Shown here piece after piece: positions 7,148-16,227 of a stretch of DNA of 28,955 nt. The stretch comes from an uncultured Clostridium sp. (GTDB lineage Bacteria > Bacillota > Clostridia > Clostridiales > Clostridiaceae). Under the pieces are notes generated by a model, which had not been told where the DNA came from, did no database searches, and saw nothing but the letters and a program-made list of their open reading frames with translations. The position numbers were made by a program, and so were the translations under genes. Location of the stretch: NCBI GenBank assembly GCA_900547475.1, contig URGW01000042.1:1-28955 (forward strand), read 5' to 3'. Numbering within the stretch: the first letter of the stretch is position 1; each line of letters starts with the position of its first letter.

Positions 7148-8284
7148 ATGGGGGAAAAGAAAAAAGGTAGTAAAAAGATTATATTTTATATTTGCTTTAG
7201 TTTAGTAATACTATTGCTAGGTTTTTTTGGAGGGTTTTTATTAGGAGAAAAAATGGAAAAAGCTAGTTTATCCTTTGAAATGTCTATATTTACAATTGTA
7301 TTATATATTTTTATTTTCTATTTTGCATTTATCATTCAAATTATAATACATGAAGCCGGACACTTAATTTTTGGATTACTATCTGGGTACGAATTTATAT
7401 CTTTTAGGGTTGGTAGCATTACTATAGTAAAAGATCAGAGGAAATTTAAGTTAAAAAAGTTTAAGATTAAAGGTACTGGTGGTCAATGTTTAATGATGCC
7501 AAAAACTAATAATTATGAAGAGATAAATTATGTTTTATACAATTTAGGTGGGATATTAATGAACTTTATAGCTTCTATTATATGCTTACTAATATTAATG
7601 TTAGTAGATACTAATCAATATATAAAAGTTATGTTAAGTGAGTTCATTTTAATAGGAGTGATATGTGTTATAAGTAATGGAATTCCAATGAAGCTTAGTG
7701 GAATTTCTAATGATGGTTATAATACAATATCTATTTCAAGAGATAAGTTTATGAAATATTGTTTTTATATTCAACTTAAGGTAAATGGACTTTTATCTAA
7801 AGGAATGAGATTTAAGGACATGCCAATAGAGTGGTTTCATATAAAGGAGGGAGCTGATTTAAATAATCCTCTTGTAACATTTTTAAAGATCATGGAGGCA
7901 AATTATTATCAAGATAAATTGGATTTTAATCTTGCAAAAGAATGTTATGAAAATATATTAGATAATGCTCCTAATATTATAAAATTATATGAAAATGAAA
8001 TAAAGTGTGAATTATTGTTTTATGAAATATTAAATGGAAATATGGAAAAGGTGGATGAACTTTATACAAAAGAGTTACGAAACTATATAAAAGTAACTGA
8101 TTGTTATATTTCAAGAAAAAGGCTTATGTATGTTTATAATTTAATTGTATTAAAGGATAAGAAAAAAGCAGATAAAGTATTAGGAGAATTTGAAAAATTA
8201 AAGAAGAGTTATCCTATAAAAGGTGATATTGAATCTGAAGAGGAAATTATGAGTTTTATATTGGATAATGTCAAAGTTGTATAA
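7148..8284 (+). CDS. M50 (site-2 protease-type) membrane metalloprotease
   Basis: Probable intramembrane zinc protease. The first membrane segment is at about 10-32, the next at about 46-66, and it runs directly into the zinc motif HEAGH (H68, E69, H72). The third zinc ligand region is recognisable as SNDGYN (D189), after the segment LGGILMNFIASIICLL. Residues from about 200 to 378 form a soluble helical tail rich in Lys/Glu with a TPR-like look (FNLAKECYENILDNAPNIIKLYENE), which is not part of the classical protease core. A strong AGGAGG lies five bases before the ATG. The gene follows the DUF2207 gene closely, so the pair may work together at the membrane, but the substrate is unknown. It differs from RseP/SpoIVFB by lacking PDZ or CBS domains. 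Confidence 0.82.
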   Translation: MGEKKKGSKKIIFYICFSLVILLLGFFGGFLLGEKMEKASLSFEMSIFTIVLYIFIFYFAFIIQIIIHEAGHLIFGLLSGYEFISFRVGSITIVKDQRKFKLKKFKIKGTGGQCLMMPKTNNYEEINYVLYNLGGILMNFIASIICLLILMLVDTNQYIKVMLSEFILIGVICVISNGIPMKLSGISNDGYNTISISRDKFMKYCFYIQLKVNGLLSKGMRFKDMPIEWFHIKEGADLNNPLVTFLKIMEANYYQDKLDFNLAKECYENILDNAPNIIKLYENEIKCELLFYEILNGNMEKVDELYTKELRNYIKVTDCYISRKRLMYVYNLIVLKDKKKADKVLGEFEKLKKSYPIKGDIESEEEIMSFILDNVKVV

Positions 8285-8391
8285 TTTTTAGAAAATTTAT
8301 TTAATGCTAGCTAATTCATTATATATTTAAGAAAATAGACCTTTAGGTTATAATAAAAGAAATGAAGAAGGGGGTAGTAAGGAGAGATAAA

Positions 8392-8643
8392 ATGGATATT
8401 ATTAAGGATTATAGATACTCTGAAGAAGACTTTGAAAAAATTCAAAAAAATTTTAATGGTAAAGCAGAGTTTGATAATGGTTCAATATTTCTAACTACAA
8501 GTACATCTATTGAGCATAATAGAATAAAGAGAAAAATATTAGCTAAATTAGATAGCTTCTTTAATGACTCAAAATGTGAGCCTTTTGATGAACAAATAGA
8601 AGTAATATTTCAAAATAAGTTTAAAAGAAATATATTAATTTAA
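8392..8643 (+). pseudogene. Uma2-family (restriction-endonuclease-like fold) N-terminal fragment
   Basis: The 83 residues beginning MDIIKDYRYSEEDFEKI match the beginning of Uma2/DUF820 proteins: the helix, the FDNGSIFLTTSTSIEHNRI motif and the CEPFDEQIEVIFQ strand. The protein then ends abruptly after KFKRNILI. Intact members are roughly twice as long and hold the PD-(D/E)XK catalytic residues in the missing C-terminal half, so this copy cannot be catalytic. The start at 8392 is chosen because AAGGAG sits just before it; the ATG at 8362 has no ribosome binding site. A perfect 20-bp hairpin with T tract starts 17 bases after the stop. A short functional protein cannot be excluded. Confidence 0.7.
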
Positions 8644-8659
8644 TATTACTATTTTCACT

Positions 8660-8717
8660 ATCCTATTTGGCAGCCATTACTATATCTAATTAATGGCTGC
8701 CAAATAGGATATTTTTT
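8660..8717 (+). terminator. Perfect 20-bp stem hairpin with T tract
   Basis: Bases 8660-8679 (ATCCTATTTGGCAGCCATTA) are the exact reverse complement of 8691-8710, with an 11-base loop, followed by TTTTTT at 8712-8717. It acts in the plus direction after the truncated Uma2 gene. On the minus strand there is no U tract. Confidence 0.8.
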
Positions 8718-8791
8718 AATATTAGAGAATTTTGATATTACTTCATAAGCAGTATTACTATGAAATATAGCAAAGTTTAATGGCATATGAG

Positions 8792-9343
8792 TTATAATAA
8801 CAACTTTCTCATCACTATACCATCGGCTTTAAATGGTTCAATATCACCATAATCAAAAAAATCTTTTAATGTACAAACTTCAAGAAATCCATTTTTAATA
8901 TAGATATTTTTAGCGGATGTCCAATTTTCAGCTACTACTAATACAAGAGACTTAGGTTCTTTTATTAATTTATCTACATTATCAATTAAGTAATTAAATA
9001 GTATTTTACCTATTCCATATTTTCTTGCTTTAGGTGAAATAGCGAAAGATGATATATATAATTCATCACCGTTAGTTTTATGGCTTTCTTTAATAGAATG
9101 ATTTAATAAAAAATTACTTTCTTTAAGATTTTCATTATATGGCCATATTTCAGAGCAAATATATCCAATTATCTCATTCTCATATTCGGCAACTAAGAAA
9201 CCTTCATTAAAGGTTTCAATTCTATCAATAAATACTTGTCTATCTTCACAAATATTTTTATCAAAGGAAGCATGTTCAATTTCTAATATTTTTTCTATGT
9301 CATTTATTTTTGCATTACGTATTTTTAGGTTATTAATGTTCAT
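8792..9343 (-). CDS. GNAT-family N-acetyltransferase
   Basis: Single GNAT domain of 183 residues that transfers an acetyl group from acetyl-CoA to an amine; the acceptor is unknown. The N-terminal beta strand and helix (LKIRNAKINDIEKILEIE) are followed by FLVAEYENEIIGYI. The CoA-binding motif A is present as FAISPKARKYGIGKILFNYL (R/Q-x-x-G-x-G type), and the C-terminal motif as NIYIKNGFLEV. Resemblance to RimI-like enzymes is general only. It is encoded divergently from the Wadjet operon, with a 145-base shared upstream region. Confidence 0.85.
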   Translation of the reverse strand: MNINNLKIRNAKINDIEKILEIEHASFDKNICEDRQVFIDRIETFNEGFLVAEYENEIIGYICSEIWPYNENLKESNFLLNHSIKESHKTNGDELYISSFAISPKARKYGIGKILFNYLIDNVDKLIKEPKSLVLVVAENWTSAKNIYIKNGFLEVCTLKDFFDYGDIEPFKADGIVMRKLLL

Positions 9344-9397
9344 ATAATCTCTCCTATAGACTTTTATTTATATTTTAAGAGAAGTTTTAATTTTTGT

Positions 9398-9446
9398 GAA
9401 TAATTATTCGAATAAAATTGATATATATAGTAAAATAATATTATTA
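9398..9446. promoter_or_regulatory. Divergent control region between GNAT and jetA, with palindromes and promoter-like boxes
   Basis: GAATAATTATTC (9398-9409) is a perfect 12-bp palindrome and overlaps ATTCGAAT (9406-9413). TTGATA (9418-9423) with TTATTA (9441-9446) at 17-base spacing is a possible promoter for jetA. In such AT-rich DNA these are only candidates. Confidence 0.3.
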
Positions 9447-9488
9447 GATTTAACAAATTAAGGAAGGTAAGGGTTATAAAATATAAGT

Positions 9489-10988
9489 ATGTTAAATATT
9501 ACTTCGAAAACAACTAAGAAAATTACAGAGGCATCATATTTATGTACGGGAAACACATTTAGATATAGGGCAATAATAAGAATTGCATATAAAAAATATG
9601 AAAAAATGAAGTATTTACTATACAAAGAAGAAATTTTTGAGGATATTAAAAAAATTAATGGATTTGATGAATATACATTAGATGATTTAAAGCAAGATTT
9701 AGATTCTTTAGAAGCCTGGGGTAATTTTATTACTGTTCAGGATACAGCAAGAACTAGAACCTTAGAGGAATTTAAAAATAGGAAATTTACATATCAATTA
9801 TCTACAACAACTATTGAATTAGAAAGAACTTTAATAAAAATTGAAAATATCAAAGAAACATCTAGAGGGTCATTAGAAATTTCATTAATTGAAAGATTTA
9901 AAGAAACATTAGAGCAAATAAAGGATATTGAAGAATTTGATAGTAGTAAAATATATTCATGGTGGGAAATGTTAAATAGAGATTTTAAGCATTTAAATGA
10001 AAACTATCAAGATTATATTAGCAAATTTTATTCCCCTAAAACAGAGGAATTACTAAAAACTAATGAGTTCTTAATATTTAAAGAAAGCTTTATAAAATAT
10101 TTAAGAGAGTTTATTAAGGGATTACAAATAAATGTACCTAATATAAAGTATTTATTAAGACATATTAATGATGAAGAAGCTAAAATTAAATGGATTGTTC
10201 AAAAGATTGTAAAGTATGAAAAAGAAAATATTGCTTTAGATATAGATTATGATGAAAAAGAAAGCTATGAATTACATTATGGAAGATACTTAAGCATGAG
10301 AGAATGGTTTATTGGAAATTTAGGCAATATTTCCATGGCTGATAATCTTTTAGAAAGTACTAGTGAAATTATTAGAAAAATAACAAGATATGCTTTGCAA
10401 ATAGTAGAAATGCAAACTTCAGGGGGAAGTAGGAAGGGAGAATATAAAAGTTTAATTGAGATGTTTAATAAATGTGTAGATATTAATGAAGCACATAAAT
10501 TATCATCAGTAGTTTTTGGAGTAATGTCCTCAAAACATATAGGCTGTGATATTGAAAGAGAAACAGAAAATATTAATAGTGGAATATATGAAGAAAAAGC
10601 TACAACAATAGTAGTACAACCAAGCAATAGATACAGAGCAAAAACAGCTAATAGAAATTCGGTTAAGGAAAAAACAGAAGCCAAAAAAGTTATGGCTAAG
10701 AAAATACTAGAAATGAGACAAAGAGAAAAGGAAATTATTGAAAGTAAGATTGTAAATAGTAGATTATCATTTAAAGAATTAAATAATATTACAGCAGAAG
10801 AAAGAAGAATATTTTTAACTTGGCTATCTTATAGCTTAAACAAAAAAGAGCAAGAATGGGTAAGGAATGAATATGGAAGATACTATAAGGTAGTAAATAA
10901 GCATGAAACAGAAAAAATAACTTTAAAGTGCGAAGATGGAGAATTTATTATGCCAGCTTATGAGATTATTTTTAAAGAAGAGGTTTAA
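9489..10988 (+). CDS. jetA: Wadjet type II JetA (DUF2397/TIGR02677, kleisin-like subunit)
   Basis: First gene of a four-gene SMC-type anti-plasmid system. JetA is the MukF/kleisin-like subunit that bridges the JetC heads. The 499-residue length fits DUF2397. The N-terminal winged-helix part reads SYLCTGNTFRYRAIIRIAYKKYEKMKYLLY, and the middle is long and helical. Recognisable family segments are WEMLNRDFKHLNENYQDYI and YLSMREWFIGN, and the basic region AKKVMAKKILEMRQREKE leads into a C-terminal domain ending MPAYEIIFKEEV. The ATG at 9489 has no close ribosome binding site (GGAAGG lies over 20 bases upstream, AAGGG about 15), and an in-frame stop at 9477-9479 excludes an earlier start, so initiation may be weak. 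The stop is three bases before jetB. Assignment rests on family resemblance plus the strict gene order with jetB, jetC and jetD. Confidence 0.88.
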   Translation: MLNITSKTTKKITEASYLCTGNTFRYRAIIRIAYKKYEKMKYLLYKEEIFEDIKKINGFDEYTLDDLKQDLDSLEAWGNFITVQDTARTRTLEEFKNRKFTYQLSTTTIELERTLIKIENIKETSRGSLEISLIERFKETLEQIKDIEEFDSSKIYSWWEMLNRDFKHLNENYQDYISKFYSPKTEELLKTNEFLIFKESFIKYLREFIKGLQINVPNIKYLLRHINDEEAKIKWIVQKIVKYEKENIALDIDYDEKESYELHYGRYLSMREWFIGNLGNISMADNLLESTSEIIRKITRYALQIVEMQTSGGSRKGEYKSLIEMFNKCVDINEAHKLSSVVFGVMSSKHIGCDIERETENINSGIYEEKATTIVVQPSNRYRAKTANRNSVKEKTEAKKVMAKKILEMRQREKEIIESKIVNSRLSFKELNNITAEERRIFLTWLSYSLNKKEQEWVRNEYGRYYKVVNKHETEKITLKCEDGEFIMPAYEIIFKEEV

Positions 10989-10991
10989 AAA

Positions 10992-12125
10992 ATGAATTTT
11001 GTTGATTTATTAGAAAACTATTTAATATTAAAAGAGAGAGATAAAGATTTATATTATGATATTAAAGATAATATAGATAAATATAAAAATTTTATTTATG
11101 ATAATCTTGCTTATGACATAATTATAAAAGATGATTTTATAAAACTTGAAAAGATTCCAGGAGTTCCAGAAGAATGGATGGGGATAAATGAATTTACAGA
11201 AATTAAGGAATACATATTTTTTATTTTATTAATTACATTTTTAGAAGATAAAAATAAGGAAGAACAATTTATTTTATCTAGTATTACAGAATATATAGAA
11301 CATAATTATCCAGATGAAAAGATTGAATGGACTATATTTAAAAATAGGAAAAGTTTAATAAAGGTCATGAAATTTGCTATAGATATTGGAATAATTAAAA
11401 AGAATGATGGCAGTGAAGAAGAATTTTCAAAAAGTGAAACTGGAGATATTTTATACGAAAGTACAGGATTATCAAGATATATAGTAAGAAGGTTTAATAA
11501 AGACATAGAAGATAGTGAAAGCTATGAAGATTTATTAGGTTATGAATTTTCAGGAATAAGTAAGGATTTAGGAACAGTTAGAAAAAATAGGGTTTTTAGA
11601 AGATTACTTTTATCACCTATTGTATATAATGATGAAAATGATAATGGAGATTATGATTATATTAAAAGTAAGAGAAGTTTTATTAGAGGTGCTTTTGAAG
11701 AAAATTTAGGCTGGGATATTCATGTTCATAAAAATGGTGCATTAGCAGTTTTAGAAAACACAAATGAAATTAAAGATATTTTTCCAAATAAAAAAGGTGA
11801 AAGTTCAGTAGTTTTATTTATTAATAAAGAAGTAAGAAGCAGAATAAAATCAGGAGATTTTAAAAAGGAAGACAATGATATTGTTGTTATGAAAAATTCA
11901 GAATTTGATGAATTTATTATTGAAGTAAGAAAAATTCATGGTCATGGATTTACAAAGTCATTGAGAGATGCAAGTGAACAAGTTTTTATAAACATAATAA
12001 GAAATTTCATGAGGGAGTTTTCTATGATAAGAGAAGATGATGATTTTACTATACTTATGCCTATTATTGGGAAAGTTTTAGGTGAATATCCAGAAGATTA
12101 TAAAGGAGGAACTAAAGATGAGTGA
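10992..12125 (+). CDS. jetB: Wadjet type II JetB (DUF2398/TIGR02678, MukE-like subunit)
   Basis: MukE-like winged-helix accessory subunit that binds JetA in the JetABC loop-extruding complex. At 377 residues it has the expected DUF2398 length. The N-terminus FVDLLENYLILKERDKDLYY, the central LITFLEDKNKEEQFILSSI and the stretch RRLLLSPIVYNDENDNGDYDYIKSKR fit the family. There is also a WDIHVHKNGALAVL segment. Its ATG follows the jetA stop by three bases, with GAAGAGG inside the end of jetA as ribosome binding site. Its TGA overlaps the jetC start by eight bases, so jetA, jetB and jetC are translationally coupled. No function is expected outside the complex. Confidence 0.87.
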   Translation: MNFVDLLENYLILKERDKDLYYDIKDNIDKYKNFIYDNLAYDIIIKDDFIKLEKIPGVPEEWMGINEFTEIKEYIFFILLITFLEDKNKEEQFILSSITEYIEHNYPDEKIEWTIFKNRKSLIKVMKFAIDIGIIKKNDGSEEEFSKSETGDILYESTGLSRYIVRRFNKDIEDSESYEDLLGYEFSGISKDLGTVRKNRVFRRLLLSPIVYNDENDNGDYDYIKSKRSFIRGAFEENLGWDIHVHKNGALAVLENTNEIKDIFPNKKGESSVVLFINKEVRSRIKSGDFKKEDNDIVVMKNSEFDEFIIEVRKIHGHGFTKSLRDASEQVFINIIRNFMREFSMIREDDDFTILMPIIGKVLGEYPEDYKGGTKDE

Positions 12126-15100
12126 TAGATGGATTGCAAATAAGTTTGGGTTATTTGACTTTTGGTATTATGATGAAGAAGAATTTGAGTTATCAAATGG
12201 GAAAATTATTTTTAGGGGAACTAATGGTAGTGGTAAATCAGTAACTACTCAAAGTTTTATTCCATTATTATTAGATGGAGATAAAAGACCAAGTAGATTA
12301 GATCCATTTGGATCAAGTGCTAGAAAAATAGAAAATTATTTATTATTAAATGAAGAAGAAAATGATAAGATAGCATATCTTTATATGGAATTTGTAAAAC
12401 CATCTTCAAATACATACTTAACTATTGGAATAGGATTTAGAGCTAGAAGAGGGAAAAAGTTAGATTGTTGGCACTTTATATTAAAAGATGGAAGAAGAAT
12501 TAATAAGGAGCTTAAACTTTATAAAAAAAGAGAAGGAAAGAAGTTTGCTTTAACAGATAAAGAATTTAAGAATGCTTTAGGTGAAGGAAATATATATACA
12601 ACAAGTCCTAAAGAATATATGGAAAAGGTTAATGAGCATTTATTTGGATATTCAGATATAGATAGTTATAAAGATTTATTAAATTTATTAATACAAGTAA
12701 GAAGTCCTAAATTATCTAAAGATTTTAAGCCAACAGTAATATATGAAATATTAAAAAGCTCATTAAGTTTATTATCAGAAGATGATTTAAGAACTATGTC
12801 TGAGGCTATGGATAATATGGATGGTCTTAATAATAAACTTAAAGAACTAAAAAAGAGCAGAGAATCAGCAATAAAAATAAGAGATTCTTTTAATAGATAT
12901 AATTTAAGTGAGTTATATAATAAAAGTAGAAATTATTATAGCAAAAAAAATCAAGTTAAAAATTTAAATATAGATTTAGAAAATTTAAAGTTAAAAAAAG
13001 AAGAAATATTAAAATATATTGAAAACAATAAGAGTGAGCTTGAGACATATGTAAAAAAATTAAATGCAGCAAAAATAAAGGAAGAGGCTTTAAAAAATAG
13101 TGAAGGATTTAATGCTAGAGATAAGCTATGTAAAGCTGAAGAAGAATTAAAAGAATTAGTAAATAATCGTGATAAAAATCAAGAAAAATATAATAAGAAA
13201 AATGATGATAAAATAAAAAGAGATAGTGAAATAAAAAATTTAGATTTAGAAGTTAGTCATATAATAAATGAAATAAAGATGTTATTAGATGATGAAGAAT
13301 ACTTTAGAGAAGAAAGTTATATTCAAGAAGACTTTGGATTTAAAGATATTTTAAAAAATGATAATTTTATTTTTGAAGATATAAGAAGTAGTATCAATGA
13401 GTATGATAAGTTAGTTAGAGATGCATATAGCTTAATTTTACAGTTTGATAATTGCAAAAAAGAATTTAATACAGTAGAAGAGCAAAGAGATCTCCAAAAG
13501 GGAAAAGTTGAGTCTGTAGAAAATAAGTTAAAAGAATCAATTGAATATTTAACAAATTTAAAAAGTGAATATATAGAAGATGTTAATGAATATTTAGGAA
13601 AAGTTACAGAATTAAATATAGATGAAAAACAATTAGTAAATTTATTTAAAGAAATTAATGATATTAAAGAAATTTCTAATTGTAGCAATATATTAAATAT
13701 AATTAAAGAAGTTAATGAGCCTATTAGAAATAATATTCTTGAAAATAAAATTACACTAGAAAATAAAAAAAGATTATTACAAGAAGATATTAATAATATA
13801 AATAACGAAATTTTAGCAATAGAAAATTCTAAAGAAATAATAGAAGATACAGAAGATATAGCAAATTGTAAAAAGATTTTAACGAATAATAATATACCAT
13901 TTGAAAGTTTTTATAAATGTATAAACTTTAATGAGGGAATATCAGAGAAAAGAAAAATTAATATGGAAGGTAGTTTATTTAATATGGGAATATTAAATAG
14001 TCTTATTATTCCATTAGAGTATAAAGAAATTGCATTAGAGTGTTTAAAAGGACATGAATATAAAATAATATTTGCTGAACAATCAGAAGAAATATCTAAT
14101 ATTAAAGATGATTTAATATTAGAAAACAATACGTTTGTTGAAAAATATAAAAGTCAAGTAGAAGAAATATTAAAAAGTATATCAATAGATAATAACAATA
14201 AAAATAATACATTTATTAAAGATGATTTAAGTTTTGGAATAGGAATAGTAAATGGTGGTTCTTATAAAAACTATGATTTAAAATATATAGGCTTGGAATC
14301 AAGAGAGAATTTTAGAAAATTAAAAATTGCTCAGCTAAATATTAAAAAAGAATCTATAGAAAATGAGTTAAATAATACAGAAAAATCAACATTATTTATA
14401 GAAGAAAAGCTAATTAAGCTTCAAGAAGAAATAGATAATTTCCCTAAAACAAATGATATTGAAGTTGGAATTAAAATTATAAATGAAACAAAAAATCAAT
14501 TAGAGGTTTTAGAAAAAACTTTAAATTCATTAGAGGAAAAATTATTAAAAGTAAAAAATGAGTTAGAGCAATTAAAAATTAAGGTATTTAAAGCTACTGA
14601 ATATATAAAAATTCCTAAAAATAAGGAAAGCTATGATAATGCTATTAAAAATATTACAGAATATAGCAAGGTTATAGGAGATTTATCAGAAAAAGTAACA
14701 AATTTAAGACATAAAAAATCTGATATAAAAAGAATTAAGGAAATTATAGATGAATTAAATGAAGATATGGATTCAATTTATGGTGACTTATTAATAGTAA
14801 AAGATAAGATAGACTATAAGAATAATAGTATAAATTCATTAAAGGAAACCTTATTAAAGTTAAATTTAGGTGAGCTTGAAAAAGAATATGATGAAGTTAC
14901 AAATATAATTAATTTATATCCAGAAAAAATTTCTAATATAAAAGAAAATATTGTAAGATCAGATGAAAAAATAAAAAGCTTAAGTAATAACTTATTAACT
15001 CTTGAAAAGAAGATTGCCAGGGAAAATAGTATATTAGATGTTTATACTACAGTTTTAGAAAATGAATTAAACTTAAAGTATATAAAAGAAGTAGATAACC

Positions 15101-16191
15101 TTACAGTAGAAGAAGCAGTAACATATATTATGACAAATTACGAAAGTTTTAATATATCTCAAAAGGAAAATACATTATCAAAATTATTTGATGTTTATAA
15201 TAAATTTAAAGGTGATTTAGGTGATTATTCTTTAAGTTCAGGAGATATTTTTGACAATTATGATGAAAGTGAAGACCAAGAAATAAATGAAATATTATCA
15301 GAGTCAGTAAGAACAGATTTAAAAGTTAGATTTAACAGAAAAGTGGTTAGTATATATTCATTAGTTGAAGAATTAAATGATACTATAGAAGTGCAAAATT
15401 TATTAATTAGTGATAAAGAAAGAGAAGTATTTGAAGATACATTAATTAATACATTAAGTACTAAAATAAATGCTAAAATACACTTGGCAACTTCATGGGT
15501 TAATCAAATTAATAAATTAATGGAAGACATGAATACATCAAATAAATTTAAATTAAGTTTAAAATGGATACCTAAAAAGGCAAGTAGTGAGGAAGAATTA
15601 GATATTAGAGAGCTTACTAAAATATTAGGAACACCAGATTTCATGGGTGATGAACAAAGAGAAAAGGTAGCAAATCACTTTAAAGAAAGCTTAAAGAAGC
15701 AAAAAAGAATTGCTGAAGAAAGTGGAGCTATAAGAAGTTATCAAGGAATAATAAGTGATGTTTTAGATTATAGACAATGGTTTGACTTTCAATTATCATA
15801 TTCAAAGTCATTAGAGTCTAAAAGAGAATTAACAGACAATGCATTTTTTAGATTATCAGGTGGAGAAAAGGCTATGGCAATGTACATTCCATTATTTGCA
15901 GCTGTTAATGCTAGATATAATGGTGCAGATAAGAAGGATTGCCCTAGAATAATAGCATTAGATGAGGCTTTTGCAGGTGTTGATGATCAAAATATTGGAT
16001 ATATGTTTGAACTTATTGAAAGTTTAAAGCTAGATTATGTGCTTAATTCACAAGTTCTTTGGGGAACTTATGAAAGTGTTAAGAGTTTGGCTATTTATGA
16101 GCTTATTAGACAGGGGGAAGAGGTAGTACTTCCTATAAAATATCACTGGAATGGAAAAGTTAAATCTATGGAAACTAAGATAGAAGTATAA
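12118..16191 (+). CDS. jetC: Wadjet type II JetC (TIGR02680, SMC/MukB-like ATPase)
   Basis: Motor subunit of the Wadjet complex: an SMC-like ATPase that extrudes DNA loops on plasmids. The 1357 residues fit TIGR02680. The Walker A motif GTNGSGKS is at residues 34-41 (K40). Two long Lys/Glu/Asn-rich coiled coils (about 250-600 and 750-1010) flank a hinge-like region (about 600-740). The ABC signature LSGGEK begins at L1246 and Walker B ends in IIALDEAFAG (D1282, E1283), followed by a D-loop-like GVDDQN. The start at 12118 is chosen over an upstream ATG at 12082 because AAAGGAGG lies just before it and the family begins MSDRWIANKFGLFDFWYYD. It overlaps jetB by eight bases. All ATPase residues are intact, so the system should be functional. 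Confidence 0.93.
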   Translation: MSDRWIANKFGLFDFWYYDEEEFELSNGKIIFRGTNGSGKSVTTQSFIPLLLDGDKRPSRLDPFGSSARKIENYLLLNEEENDKIAYLYMEFVKPSSNTYLTIGIGFRARRGKKLDCWHFILKDGRRINKELKLYKKREGKKFALTDKEFKNALGEGNIYTTSPKEYMEKVNEHLFGYSDIDSYKDLLNLLIQVRSPKLSKDFKPTVIYEILKSSLSLLSEDDLRTMSEAMDNMDGLNNKLKELKKSRESAIKIRDSFNRYNLSELYNKSRNYYSKKNQVKNLNIDLENLKLKKEEILKYIENNKSELETYVKKLNAAKIKEEALKNSEGFNARDKLCKAEEELKELVNNRDKNQEKYNKKNDDKIKRDSEIKNLDLEVSHIINEIKMLLDDEEYFREESYIQEDFGFKDILKNDNFIFEDIRSSINEYDKLVRDAYSLILQFDNCKKEFNTVEEQRDLQKGKVESVENKLKESIEYLTNLKSEYIEDVNEYLGKVTELNIDEKQLVNLFKEINDIKEISNCSNILNIIKEVNEPIRNNILENKITLENKKRLLQEDINNINNEILAIENSKEIIEDTEDIANCKKILTNNNIPFESFYKCINFNEGISEKRKINMEGSLFNMGILNSLIIPLEYKEIALECLKGHEYKIIFAEQSEEISNIKDDLILENNTFVEKYKSQVEEILKSISIDNNNKNNTFIKDDLSFGIGIVNGGSYKNYDLKYIGLESRENFRKLKIAQLNIKKESIENELNNTEKSTLFIEEKLIKLQEEIDNFPKTNDIEVGIKIINETKNQLEVLEKTLNSLEEKLLKVKNELEQLKIKVFKATEYIKIPKNKESYDNAIKNITEYSKVIGDLSEKVTNLRHKKSDIKRIKEIIDELNEDMDSIYGDLLIVKDKIDYKNNSINSLKETLLKLNLGELEKEYDEVTNIINLYPEKISNIKENIVRSDEKIKSLSNNLLTLEKKIARENSILDVYTTVLENELNLKYIKEVDNLTVEEAVTYIMTNYESFNISQKENTLSKLFDVYNKFKGDLGDYSLSSGDIFDNYDESEDQEINEILSESVRTDLKVRFNRKVVSIYSLVEELNDTIEVQNLLISDKEREVFEDTLINTLSTKINAKIHLATSWVNQINKLMEDMNTSNKFKLSLKWIPKKASSEEELDIRELTKILGTPDFMGDEQREKVANHFKESLKKQKRIAEESGAIRSYQGIISDVLDYRQWFDFQLSYSKSLESKRELTDNAFFRLSGGEKAMAMYIPLFAAVNARYNGADKKDCPRIIALDEAFAGVDDQNIGYMFELIESLKLDYVLNSQVLWGTYESVKSLAIYELIRQGEEVVLPIKYHWNGKVKSMETKIEV

Positions 16192-16227
16192 TAAATTTAT
16201 GTAGAGAAAAGAAATAGGAAGATTTAT

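Noticed and set aside
10277..10684. Antisense open frame within jetA
   Set aside because: Mirror of the Lys/Glu-rich coding strand, hydrophobic by chance, no ribosome binding site.
13323..14129. Antisense frames within jetC coiled coil
   Set aside because: Ser/Leu/Phe-rich shadows of AT-rich coiled-coil codons.
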